Shown here one piece after another: positions 16,115-23,454 of a stretch of 33,087 bases of DNA; position 1 is the stretch's first letter; each line of letters opens with the position of its first letter. The DNA is from an uncultured Micrococcales bacterium. GTDB lineage: Bacteria; Actinomycetota; Actinomycetes; Actinomycetales; Microbacteriaceae. Under the pieces are notes generated by a model. The model made no database searches. It had not been told where the DNA came from and worked only from the letters and a program-made list of their open reading frames with translations. A program made the position numbers and the translations under genes. The stretch covers positions 1-33,087 of the forward strand of contig CAIJWY010000057.1 of assembly GCA_903824455.1 (NCBI GenBank), written 5' to 3'.

Positions 16115-17073
16115 GCTGCTTCTCTGATCTTCTCGGCTGCGCGCATCCGAACAGACGCGGCTCTAGGGTTGGAAAGTTTTTCGGAATCGCTGGCTACGGC
16201 CGTGCCTCGAGTCAGCATTCGAATTACCGGGGCGTGTTCTGGCAGCTCCATCGGCATGTCAAGTGGCGCAGACGAATTTGCCAGATAAACGAGAGACTTT
16301 TTCACGATGGTGTCTTCGAGTGAGTGATAAGACATCACCAAGATGCGGCCTCCCACTCTTAGGCAGGCAACAGCTGCTGGGATGGTCTCGGTCAGAATTT
16401 CGAGCTCGCCGTTAACTTCAATTCGAAGCGCTTGAAAAACTCTCTTGGCAGGGTGTCCGCTGGATTTTCCTGGAATGTAGGGAACGATTTTGCTGATCAA
16501 AGCTGCAAGTTCGGCACTGTTTACAAAATTAGAAAGTTTCCGTTTCGCAATTACCGCCTTGGCAATTGGCTTGGCGTAGCGCTCTTCACCAAATTCCTTG
16601 AAAATTTTGGCGAGCTCTGATTCCGAATAGTTGTTCAGTACGTCGGCGGCGGTCTGTCCGTCGTCCTGGTTCATTCGCATGTCTAGCGGTGCATCGAACG
16701 AATACGCAAATCCACGTTCGGCTTCATCTAGCTGCATCGAGGAGACTCCAAGGTCTAAAAGAACTGCGTCGACCGCCGGTATCTCCAAGTCATCAAGCAC
16801 GTCATCAATTTCGCTGTAGACGGCGTGGGCAAAGTGAACTCGGTCGCCGAAACGGGCAAGTCGCTCTTGCGCCAAAACCAGAGCCTTTTCGTCGCGGTCG
16901 ATCCCAACCACGGTCAATTGCTGAAACTTTTCTAAGAAAGCCTCGGTGTGACCGCCGAGCCCCAGAGTGCAGTCGACCATTACAGCGTTTGGTGCCGATA
17001 GAGCTGCACCAAGTACCTCGATGGCATAGTCGAGCGCAACCGGGGTGTGCAGTTGATTTATCGATTTAGACAT
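16111..17073 (-). CDS. rsmH: 16S rRNA (cytosine1402-N4)-methyltransferase RsmH
   Basis: RsmH (MraW) methylates N4 of C1402 in 16S rRNA, tuning the ribosomal P site. The 320-residue protein has the SAM-binding motif DCTLGLGGHTEAFL (34-47), GIDRDEKAL, DAVLLDLGVSSMQLDEAERG and LDMRMNQ, all family hallmarks. The C-terminal block RVFQALRIEVNGEL and MSYHSLEDTIVKK are also typical. It starts 5 bases after the mraZ stop, with only a weak ribosome site, so coupling to mraZ is likely. Confidence 0.97.
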   Translation of the reverse strand: MSKSINQLHTPVALDYAIEVLGAALSAPNAVMVDCTLGLGGHTEAFLEKFQQLTVVGIDRDEKALVLAQERLARFGDRVHFAHAVYSEIDDVLDDLEIPAVDAVLLDLGVSSMQLDEAERGFAYSFDAPLDMRMNQDDGQTAADVLNNYSESELAKIFKEFGEERYAKPIAKAVIAKRKLSNFVNSAELAALISKIVPYIPGKSSGHPAKRVFQALRIEVNGELEILTETIPAAVACLRVGGRILVMSYHSLEDTIVKKSLVYLANSSAPLDMPMELPEHAPVIRMLTRGTAVASDSEKLSNPRAASVRMRAAEKIREAA

Positions 17074-17078
17074 GAGAC

Positions 17079-17513
17079 CTAGAAGATTCCAGGAATCACC
17101 TCCTCGTCGAGGTCGGCAAACTGTGCATCCTGTTCAGCCATGAACTGGTTCCAGGTAGCTAAATCCCAAATTTCAATACGGTTGTTTACTCCGGCAAGAA
17201 TTAGTTCGCGGCCGAGACCCGCGTATTCGCGCAAGTGCCCGGGAACGGTGATGCGGCCCTGTCTATCCGGCGCTTCGCTTTCGGCGGAGGCCATGAAGTT
17301 TCGAACAAAGAACCGCGCGGCCTTAGTGGTCTGCCTGGCTGCCTCGAGGCTTTGGGAAATCTTGGAGAACTCGGTTGCGGTGTACATCGACACACAACGG
17401 TCTTGACCTTTGGTGAGGTAGATGCCATCACCCAGCGCTTCGCGCCATTTGGCAGGAAGGATCAATCGACCTTTCTCATCCAGCTTTGGCTGCGACTGTC
17501 CACTAAAAGTCAT
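17079..17513 (-). CDS. mraZ: Transcriptional regulator MraZ
   Basis: MraZ is an AbrB-like DNA-binding protein that controls its own dcw operon. The 144 residues hold two swapped-hairpin repeats: one near 8-60 (PKLDEKGRLILPAKWREAL) and one near 80-120 (SEAPDRQGRITVPGHLREYA). The DxxGR motif in each repeat is intact. The ATG at 17513 was chosen over an in-frame TTG at 17537 because GGGAGG lies 4 bases before it and because MraZ proteins start a few residues before this domain. Tandem 10-bp repeats upstream look like its own operator. It is the first gene of the cluster. Confidence 0.96.
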   Translation of the reverse strand: MTFSGQSQPKLDEKGRLILPAKWREALGDGIYLTKGQDRCVSMYTATEFSKISQSLEAARQTTKAARFFVRNFMASAESEAPDRQGRITVPGHLREYAGLGRELILAGVNNRIEIWDLATWNQFMAEQDAQFADLDEEVIPGIF

Positions 17514-17545
17514 CGGTCCTCCCTTCCCTGGTCTCAAACTCTTAT

Positions 17546-17575
17546 TTGCTCCACTTTACACCACTAAAACACAAT
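17546..17575 (-). promoter_or_regulatory. Candidate MraZ operator, tandem 10-bp repeats
   Basis: On the minus strand, AGTGGTGTAA (17556-17565) is followed directly by AGTGGAGCAA (17546-17555). A degenerate third copy, ATTGTGTTTT, lies just upstream (17566-17575). The TGGNG cores repeat every 10 bases, the same period as the TGGGN repeats bound by MraZ in E. coli. They lie 33-62 bases before the mraZ ATG. The function is inferred from period, core and position. Confidence 0.6.
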
Positions 17576-17596
17576 TTATAATCAAAATCGGGAATA

Positions 17597-17625
17597 TTTC
17601 TACCTAAATTTGTGTAACAACTCAA
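17597..17625 (-). promoter_or_regulatory. Candidate mraZ promoter
   Basis: On the minus strand, TTGAGT (17620-17625) and TAGAAA (17597-17602) are separated by 17 bases and match the -35 and -10 consensus at 4 of 6 bases each. A second possible -10, TATAAA (17575-17580), abuts the repeat cluster. Either would place the repeats in the early transcribed region. Confidence 0.4.
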
Positions 17626-17646
17626 TAACTATAAGCACTCTGATTG

Positions 17647-17665
17647 GTGGAGCAAAATGGAGTGA
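17647..17665 (+). repeat. Inverted copy of the TGGAG 10-bp repeats
   Basis: Two TGGAG cores at 17648-17652 and 17658-17662 keep the 10-base period but face the opposite way to those at 17546-17575. The 10-mer GTGGAGCAAA (17647-17656) is an exact inverted copy of TTTGCTCCAC at 17545-17554. This may be a second, distal MraZ half-site. Confidence 0.45.
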
Positions 17666-17692
17666 TTTTTACAGACTCCGTCAAATGTTGGC

Positions 17693-17720
17693 AAAAAAAA
17701 TGCAGCCCTTCGGCTGCATT
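17693..17720 (-). terminator. Intrinsic terminator after the DUF3040 gene
   Basis: AATGCAGCC and GGCTGCATT form a perfect 9-bp stem around a 4-base loop (17699-17720). On the minus strand it runs straight into a T tract (17693-17700, eight T counting the stem end). It lies 13 bases past the DUF3040 stop and insulates the mraZ promoter from that gene. Confidence 0.92.
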
Positions 17721-17733
17721 CAGAAAAAAACTC

Positions 17734-17997
17734 CTATTTTGAACCAGGAGTGGAGGCAGCTAGATAAACGCCGCCGAGCATGAGTGCGAAACCCACCAGC
17801 CCGATTGCTGGCACTTGGTTCATTACTCCGGCCAAAAGTGTTGAAAGCCCCGCCACAACGATGAGAGTTCCCGAGATAACCCGCCTAGCCGAAACGTTTG
17901 TAACAGCCAGCTTGCGCTTGGCCGAGTCGGTGGGTCCCCCGGACAGGCTCTTCTCCAACTCATCCAATAATTGTTGCTCGCGCTCGCTTAGTCCCAT
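17734..17997 (-). CDS. DUF3040 small membrane protein
   Basis: This 87-residue protein has the DUF3040 opening MGLSEREQQLLDELEKSLSG (1-20), a basic linker (SAKRKL), then two hydrophobic segments (about 40-60 and 64-82). The function of the family is unknown. It is a common actinobacterial neighbour of mraZ; Rv2169c holds the equivalent place in M. tuberculosis. It is shorter than many relatives because it lacks the charged C-terminal tail. The gene is monocistronic, closed by a strong terminator, and diverges from the polyprenyl synthase gene with only 40 bases between the start codons. Confidence 0.85.
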   Translation of the reverse strand: MGLSEREQQLLDELEKSLSGGPTDSAKRKLAVTNVSARRVISGTLIVVAGLSTLLAGVMNQVPAIGLVGFALMLGGVYLAASTPGSK

Positions 17998-18037
17998 TCC
18001 CCCATTGTAAGCAAAGCTCTGGGTCTAGGCTAGAGCA

Positions 18038-19153
18038 ATGAGTGAAAGTCAAACCCTGATCGACCTAGTCGAAAAACGCCTTACCGTTTTCTGCTCTGAT
18101 CGCAGAGCGGAACTCACCGCAATCGAACCAGAACTAGCCCCGGTTATCGATTTCATCCAAGGACTACTAATCGGTGGCAAGCGATTCCGCGCATTATTCG
18201 CCTACTGGTCTTGGGTGTCCTGCCTGAACACGTTGCCCAACCCGATCACCGAAGAGCAAAAAGAACGAAGCTCGAAGGCGTTGGTAGACATTTGCGCTGC
18301 TCTTGAAATGTTTCACGCGGCGGCCCTGGTTCACGACGACCTACTCGATAACTCGGATACTCGCCGCGGGGCTCCAGCCGTTCACAAGCAATTTGAATCG
18401 CTTCACGAAAACAGCGGTTGGGCCGGATCAGCCGTTCGTTTCGGTCAAGCCGGTTCGGTTATAGCCGGCGATCTCATGCTCGGTTGGGCATCTGAACTTT
18501 TCGATAGCGGCGTAAAGCGATCCCCAAGCAGCGAAATCGCCTGGCAGTGCCGTGACGAGTTTGCAAAAATGCGCATCGAAGTCATGGCTGGTCAATATCT
18601 CGACATCCTCGAGGAAAACGCGGGTCCAACCCGTGATGCCGACGAAGCAGTAGGCCGGGCTAATCGGGTGATGTTATACAAAACGGCGAAATACAGCATC
18701 GAAGCTCCGCTGCTAATTGGTGCGTCTTTTTGCGGAGCCGAATCTGGCACGTTGCGAGGGTTAACTGCATTTGCTATTCCGCTGGGACTGGCATTCCAAC
18801 TTCGCGACGATGTGCTGGGTGTGTTTGGCGAACCCGAGGTTACTGGAAAGCCGATTGGCGACGATTTGCGCGAGGGTAAAAGAACCACGCTCATCGCGCT
18901 GACTCGACAATCGCTCAACTTTGCTACCGTAAAACTTTTCGACGAACTCATGACCAATCGAGAACTAACTAGCGAACAAATAAAGCTACTCCAGGAAACG
19001 ATTAAGGGATCCGGCGCACTCGCGAAGGTTGAACAGATGATCGAAGAGTATGGAAATGAAAGTTTGTTAGCTCTACAACAGCTGAAAATTGACGACTATG
19101 GAAAACAAAATCTCAAGGCGTTGGCACTAAAAGTTGTAAATCGCAGCAGTTAG
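18038..19153 (+). CDS. Polyprenyl (geranylgeranyl-type) diphosphate synthase
   Basis: This 371-residue trans-prenyltransferase condenses isopentenyl diphosphate with an allylic diphosphate, probably making precursors for menaquinone, carotenoid or polyprenyl carriers. Motifs are GGKRFR (46-51), the first Asp-rich motif DDLLD (100-104), RRGAPAVH (109-116), GDLML, YKTAKYS (214-220), and the second Asp-rich region RDDVLG (256-261) with GDDLREGKRT (274-283). The last position of the second motif is Gly, as in many actinobacterial IdsA-type enzymes. Chain length cannot be read with confidence. The ATG at 18038 has no clear ribosome site, so the mRNA may be leaderless. Its stop overlaps the next convergent gene by 4 bases. 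Confidence 0.9.
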   Translation: MSESQTLIDLVEKRLTVFCSDRRAELTAIEPELAPVIDFIQGLLIGGKRFRALFAYWSWVSCLNTLPNPITEEQKERSSKALVDICAALEMFHAAALVHDDLLDNSDTRRGAPAVHKQFESLHENSGWAGSAVRFGQAGSVIAGDLMLGWASELFDSGVKRSPSSEIAWQCRDEFAKMRIEVMAGQYLDILEENAGPTRDADEAVGRANRVMLYKTAKYSIEAPLLIGASFCGAESGTLRGLTAFAIPLGLAFQLRDDVLGVFGEPEVTGKPIGDDLREGKRTTLIALTRQSLNFATVKLFDELMTNRELTSEQIKLLQETIKGSGALAKVEQMIEEYGNESLLALQQLKIDDYGKQNLKALALKVVNRSS

Positions 19154-19515
19154 AAAGCTAGCGATTGGGCAATTCTCCGAACCTCAGACTTACGGCCCGC
19201 TAGCAACGAATCAATCGGTGGATGCCCCAAAGATTCCTCCTGGGTGTAGAGCCATTCGATTCCCTGCCCGAGCGTAAAGCCGGCGTCGATGAGAACGTTC
19301 AATGTTCCAGGGAGTGATGTAAGCGGCTCGCCGTCAACGATCAGATGAGCTGGAACTACCTTTACTCCATCTCTTACGATGAAGAACAAGGCATGCTCTT
19401 CAACTAGACGATGCACTTTTCCTGGGGTTAGCCCCAGCAACTCCCCAACTTCGGGTACGGTCAACCATTTATCTACAGAATCAAAAACATTACTCACATG
19501 AATAGATTGCCACAC
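19150..19515 (-). CDS. Rv2175c-like winged-helix DNA-binding protein
   Basis: This protein of about 121 residues matches the Rv2175c family of actinobacteria. It has an N-terminal helix-turn-helix of excisionase/MerR type (WLTVPEVGELLGLTPGKVHR), a wing-like VRDGVKVVPAHLI, and a C-terminal helical part ending AGRKSEVRRIAQSLAF. In M. tuberculosis Rv2175c is a DNA-binding substrate of the kinase PknL, and here too a kinase gene diverges next to it. The start is uncertain: TTG 19518, GTG 19515 (AAGAG 5 bases upstream, chosen here) or GTG 19497. Its stop overlaps the polyprenyl synthase stop tail to tail (TTAG). Confidence 0.82.
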   Translation of the reverse strand: MWQSIHVSNVFDSVDKWLTVPEVGELLGLTPGKVHRLVEEHALFFIVRDGVKVVPAHLIVDGEPLTSLPGTLNVLIDAGFTLGQGIEWLYTQEESLGHPPIDSLLAGRKSEVRRIAQSLAF

Positions 19516-19569
19516 CAAAGCTCTTCAAGGAAAAGAAAACTAACTGTGTGACGATATTCTTTGAGAATA
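19516..19569. promoter_or_regulatory. Divergent promoter region, Rv2175c-like gene / PASTA kinase
   Basis: About 54 bases separate the two start codons, so both promoters must lie here or overlap the genes. TATTCT (19555-19560) lies 9 bases before the kinase ATG and could be a -10 for a near-leaderless mRNA. No strong -35 is visible. Confidence 0.35.
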
Positions 19570-21387
19570 ATGAATAACATCACAATCCAAGCTGGCACCG
19601 AATTATCTGGGCGTTACCGCGTTCAGAGGCTTCTGGCGCACGGAGGAATGGCGAGTGTCTACGAGGCTTTAGACATTCAGCTGCACCGCCAGGTGGCCAT
19701 CAAGGTCCTCGCATCGCACCTCTCCGGTGACCAGTCTTTCCGTGAAAAATTCGTTACCGAAGCGCGAGTAGCGGCGGCGCTTAATCATCCGAATCTGGTC
19801 AACATTTACGATCAGGGGCAACAGGGCGATTTGACCTATCTAGTTTTGGAATTGGTAACCGGAACCACTCTCCGCCACGTCCTAGACGATTTCAAAATCA
19901 TCGACGCAGAGCGTGCCGTTGAACTCATGGAAGCCGTTCTCGAAGGTCTTGGGGCAGCTCACGCGGCTGGAATTATTCACCGAGACATCAAGCCTGAAAA
20001 TATCTTGCTCAGCAACGAGGGACGCATCAAGCTAAGTGACTTTGGTTTGGCAAGAAACGTGGATACCAGAACCGAAGCCAGCGAACTGCTGGGGACAGTC
20101 GGCTACATGGCGCCCGAGTTGGTAACCGGAGGTGCGGCCACCAAGGCTTCCGATGTCTACGCCTGCGGAATCATGCTCTATGAAATGCTTACCGGCACCA
20201 GGCCCTTTGTCGGTGAGCAAAGCATGCAGGTTGCCTATCAGCATGCAAACTCACGGGTACCGGTTCCGAGCCTAGCCAATCCAGAACTCTCCCCTGGCTT
20301 GGATCGACTAGTGCTCATGGCGACCGAACCGAAGGCTTCTAACCGCCCGGCCGATGCGCAGGAACTGTTGCTAGCGCTGAGGCAATTTGAGACGCTATCC
20401 CCAGATAACCGAACCACAGTATTGAACCCGGTTTCGGCTGGAGCAACTGAAGTAATTTCGCCACTTGAGTCGTCTGATGACGAGCCATTTGCAAGTGTTC
20501 CGAGTCGAAGAAAACTGGCTCCGTTTTTGATTTGGTCGGTTATCGCGATACTAGTGGGCTCCCTCGGAGGTTGGTGGTTTGGTGCCGGACCTGGCGCACT
20601 GTCTCCAGTGCCACAACTCAGCAATCGCACCATGGCTCAGGCGCAGGCCGCTCTCTCCCCACTTGATCTGAAGATAGTCGTTGCCCATGAAAACTCGTTG
20701 ACCATTGATGCCGGGTTAATCACCAGAACCGACCCCGCAGCCGGAGGTTTTGTTGGCCGTAATGGTGCGATTACCATTTATCTCTCCGACGGTCCAAAGC
20801 TGGTAACTGTTCCAATGCTCAAGGACAAAAATCTAGCCGATGCCACCAGCACCCTGGTTGGAGCAGGCTTCGTTCTCGGTGATGTTAAATCGGTCTTCAG
20901 TTCAACCGCGCTCGGTAACATCGTTGACCACACCGGGAGTGACGGGATAAACATCGCTGAAGGCTCGAAAATCGATTTGAAAGTTTCGCTAGGAGCAATC
21001 CCGTCGGTCGCCGGTTTATCTCAAGAAGCTGCCAAAGCAGCACTGAATTTGGTTGGGCTAGAAGTGGGAACGATCAGTGAAAGTTTTAGCGACACAGTTC
21101 CCAAGGGGAATGTGATTGACCTAATCCCGAATCAGCTTGGGCTTGAAAAGGGATCAACCATTGACCTCAACGTTTCCAAAGGAACTAACAAGGTAACCGT
21201 GCCGAATATGGTTGGGCAGCGAATTCTCTACGCCCAAGATCAACTCAAGGCGCTCGGGCTAAAAGTGTTAGTCGACACCAACCTAAACACCAACCAGTGG
21301 GGCACGAAAAACGTGAAATCAACAAACCCATCGGCCGGTACTGTGTTGCGGCGTGGCGATACCGTGACGATTATCGCTCGCTACTAA
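19570..21387 (+). CDS. PASTA-domain Ser/Thr protein kinase (PknL/PknB type)
   Basis: This 605-residue transmembrane kinase probably senses peptidoglycan fragments and phosphorylates division or cell wall proteins. The cytoplasmic kinase domain (about 15-273) has the glycine loop LLAHGGMASVY (21-31), K45 in VAIKVL, HRDIKPEN with D139, SDFGLAR with D157, and GTVGYMAPEL (175-184). A Thr-rich juxtamembrane region and one helix (about 317-338) follow. Four extracellular PASTA repeats span about 344-408, 409-475, 476-538 and 540-605. Beside the Rv2175c-like gene it holds the place of M. tuberculosis pknL, which lacks PASTA repeats. ATG 19570 was chosen; an in-frame TTG lies three codons upstream. 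It ends directly against the DAHP synthase stop. Confidence 0.94.
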   Translation: MNNITIQAGTELSGRYRVQRLLAHGGMASVYEALDIQLHRQVAIKVLASHLSGDQSFREKFVTEARVAAALNHPNLVNIYDQGQQGDLTYLVLELVTGTTLRHVLDDFKIIDAERAVELMEAVLEGLGAAHAAGIIHRDIKPENILLSNEGRIKLSDFGLARNVDTRTEASELLGTVGYMAPELVTGGAATKASDVYACGIMLYEMLTGTRPFVGEQSMQVAYQHANSRVPVPSLANPELSPGLDRLVLMATEPKASNRPADAQELLLALRQFETLSPDNRTTVLNPVSAGATEVISPLESSDDEPFASVPSRRKLAPFLIWSVIAILVGSLGGWWFGAGPGALSPVPQLSNRTMAQAQAALSPLDLKIVVAHENSLTIDAGLITRTDPAAGGFVGRNGAITIYLSDGPKLVTVPMLKDKNLADATSTLVGAGFVLGDVKSVFSSTALGNIVDHTGSDGINIAEGSKIDLKVSLGAIPSVAGLSQEAAKAALNLVGLEVGTISESFSDTVPKGNVIDLIPNQLGLEKGSTIDLNVSKGTNKVTVPNMVGQRILYAQDQLKALGLKVLVDTNLNTNQWGTKNVKSTNPSAGTVLRRGDTVTIIARY

Positions 21388-22725
21388 CTAAATCTTTCTG
21401 AGCGATTCAGCTACCAAAAACGCAAGTTCAAGCGACTGGCTGTGGTTCAGGCGCGGGTCACAAAGTGACTCGTAGCGCTCTTCCAGGGTTGCCTCGTCAA
21501 TCTTTTCCGAACCACCCAAACATTCGGCAACATCGTCGCCGGTTAGTTCGACGTGAATACCACCGGGGATGGTTCCCAGCGATTGGTGAACTTCAAAGAA
21601 TCCGCGAACTTCATCCATAACATCGTCGAAGTGACGCGACTTGTAGCCGTTCTTGGTCGTGATCCCGTTGCCGTGCATCGGGTCGGTGATCCAAAGCGGC
21701 TGGGCACCTAGATCGCGAACAGCCTCAACGAGCTTCGGAAGTTCTTCGCGAACCTTGCTGGCGCCCATTCGAGAAATGAAGGTTAGGCGTCCTGGTTCAA
21801 GTTTTGGGTCTAGCTTTTCGATGAGAGATTTCACGTCGTCGACCGAGGTGGTTGGTCCTAGCTTTACACCAATTGGGTTGCGAACTCGTGAGAGGAAATC
21901 AACGTGAGCATTGTCGAGTTGACGGGTGCGCTCACCAATCCAAACGAAGTGACCACTGGTGTCGTATGGGTTTCCGGTGCGTGAATCGATTCGAGTCATC
22001 GGACGCTCGTAGTCGAGCAGTAGTGCTTCGTGACTCACATAGAATTCGGTGGTGCGCAATGACTCAAAGTCTGCGCCGCAGGCTGCCATGAACTTGATCG
22101 CTCGGTCGATCTCTTTTGCTAGAGATTCGTAGCGGATGTTTGTCGGATTCTCACTGAAACCGCGATTCCACTCGTGAACCGAACGAAGATCGGCAAAACC
22201 ACCCTGGGTGAAGGCGCGGATGAGGTTCAGCGTTGAAGCTGAAGTGTTGTAAGCCTTCAGCATGCGCCAAGGGTCATTGGTCCGAGACTCCAGATTGAAA
22301 TCGTAGCCGTTTACCGCATCGCCGCGGTAGGCGGGCAAAGTTACCTCGCCTCGGGTTTCATCGTTAGACGAACGAGGCTTGGCAAACTGGCCGGCCATGC
22401 GTCCCATCTTTACCACTGGCATCGATGCACCGTAGGTAAGCACTACGGCCATCTGTAACAAGGTCTTGACCCGGTTGCGAATGCGATCGGCGGTGGCATC
22501 GGCAAAAGTCTCGGCGCAATCGCCACCTTGCAACAGGAAGGCTCGACCGGCGGCGGCTTCGGCCAAGCGAGTTCGAAGCTGATCCACTTCTCCGGCGAAA
22601 ACCAGAGGCGGTTGCTTGGCAAGCTCAGCGCGCACCTTGGCAACCTCATCGCTGTTTGGCCAGATCGGCTGCTGAGCCGCTGGAAGCGAGGCGTGGTGAT
22701 CTAGCCCGGTCAGAATGTCATTCAT
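21388..22725 (-). CDS. aroG: 3-deoxy-7-phosphoheptulonate synthase, class II
   Basis: This enzyme condenses phosphoenolpyruvate and erythrose 4-phosphate, the first step of the shikimate pathway. The 445-residue protein is a class II (plant/actinobacterial) DAHP synthase. It shows FLLQGGDCAETF with metal ligand C70, KMGRMAGQFAKPRS, LPAYRGDAVNG, a long substrate block at HEALLLDYERPMTR, and DPMHGNG with a metal-binding His. The N-terminal extension typical of class II enzymes is present. The stop codon abuts the kinase stop with no base between. It is last in a glucokinase-plsC-aroG group, 14 bases after plsC, and GAGGG lies upstream of the ATG. Confidence 0.96.
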   Translation of the reverse strand: MNDILTGLDHHASLPAAQQPIWPNSDEVAKVRAELAKQPPLVFAGEVDQLRTRLAEAAAGRAFLLQGGDCAETFADATADRIRNRVKTLLQMAVVLTYGASMPVVKMGRMAGQFAKPRSSNDETRGEVTLPAYRGDAVNGYDFNLESRTNDPWRMLKAYNTSASTLNLIRAFTQGGFADLRSVHEWNRGFSENPTNIRYESLAKEIDRAIKFMAACGADFESLRTTEFYVSHEALLLDYERPMTRIDSRTGNPYDTSGHFVWIGERTRQLDNAHVDFLSRVRNPIGVKLGPTTSVDDVKSLIEKLDPKLEPGRLTFISRMGASKVREELPKLVEAVRDLGAQPLWITDPMHGNGITTKNGYKSRHFDDVMDEVRGFFEVHQSLGTIPGGIHVELTGDDVAECLGGSEKIDEATLEERYESLCDPRLNHSQSLELAFLVAESLRKI

Positions 22726-22739
22726 TGGTTTATTCCCTC

Positions 22740-23426
22740 TTAGCGCGCGCGTGCGCGTTTCTCTTTCAAAGTCGAAGCATAGGTGTCTACATACTCTTGG
22801 CCGCTGAGCTTCATCAGCTCGTACATGATTTCGTCGGTGACGGCTCGAAGAATTACTCGGTCGCCTTCCATCCCGTCGAACCTAGAAAAGTCGAGCGGTT
22901 CACCAACAATGATTCCAATTCGACGAATTCGAGGAAAGCGACGGCCAATCGGTTGAACCTTTTCGGTATCGATCATGGCCACCGGAATTACCGGAACTTT
23001 GGATTCCAAGGCCATTCGTGCGATTCCGGTGCGTCCGCGAAACAGACGACCGTCAGGCGAACGAGTGCCCTCCGGATAAATTCCCAAAACTTGACCCTGT
23101 GCCAGAACGCTTAGCCCGGTGTTCAATGAGGCTTCCGAAGCTTTTCCGCCGGAACGGTCGATTGGAAGTTGCCCGGTTGCCTTGAAGAACCAGCGAGTGA
23201 GTGCACCCTTCAGCCCGCGGCCGGTGAAGTATTCGCTTTTGGCAAGAAAAACCACTGGGCGCCTTGATTGCAGCGGAAGAAAGATGGAATCGGAAAAAGA
23301 AAGGTGGTTACTGGCCAGAATTACTGCACCGTGCGCTGGGATGTTCTCCATGCCCCGAACCCAAGGTCGAAACAGGGCCTTCAAAATTGGCCCGAGCAGG
23401 AAGTTTTTCAGGATGAAATATGCCAT
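22740..23426 (-). CDS. 1-acylglycerol-3-phosphate O-acyltransferase (PlsC family)
   Basis: This 228-residue membrane-associated acyltransferase probably makes phosphatidic acid from lysophosphatidic acid. The catalytic HX4D motif is HLSFSD (H41, D46). The acceptor-binding block is YPEGTRSPDGRLF (117-129), and VPVIPVAM follows. The N-terminus is hydrophobic and the C-terminus basic (KEKRARAR). The start was set at ATG 23426 because GGAGG lies 7 bases before it; an open TTG at 23444 would place that site inside the gene. It sits 28 bases after the glucokinase gene and before aroG, matching the Rv2182c-Rv2178c neighbourhood in M. tuberculosis. Confidence 0.9.
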   Translation of the reverse strand: MAYFILKNFLLGPILKALFRPWVRGMENIPAHGAVILASNHLSFSDSIFLPLQSRRPVVFLAKSEYFTGRGLKGALTRWFFKATGQLPIDRSGGKASEASLNTGLSVLAQGQVLGIYPEGTRSPDGRLFRGRTGIARMALESKVPVIPVAMIDTEKVQPIGRRFPRIRRIGIIVGEPLDFSRFDGMEGDRVILRAVTDEIMYELMKLSGQEYVDTYASTLKEKRARAR

Positions 23427-23433
23427 CCGTAAA

Positions 23434-23438
23434 CCTCC
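23434..23438 (-). promoter_or_regulatory. Ribosome binding site deciding the plsC start
   Basis: GGAGG on the minus strand lies 7 bases before the ATG at 23426 and falls inside the longer frame that begins at TTG 23444. Confidence 0.75.
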
Positions 23439-23454
23439 AATCAACCTTTATAGT

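Noticed and set aside
17514..17733. Small unannotated gene in the 220-base mraZ upstream gap
   Set aside because: The gap is explained by the terminator, the promoter and the repeats. No frame with a ribosome site was seen.
22656..23114. 152-codon plus-strand frame opposite aroG and plsC
   Set aside because: Shadow frame. Both minus-strand genes carry full catalytic motifs.
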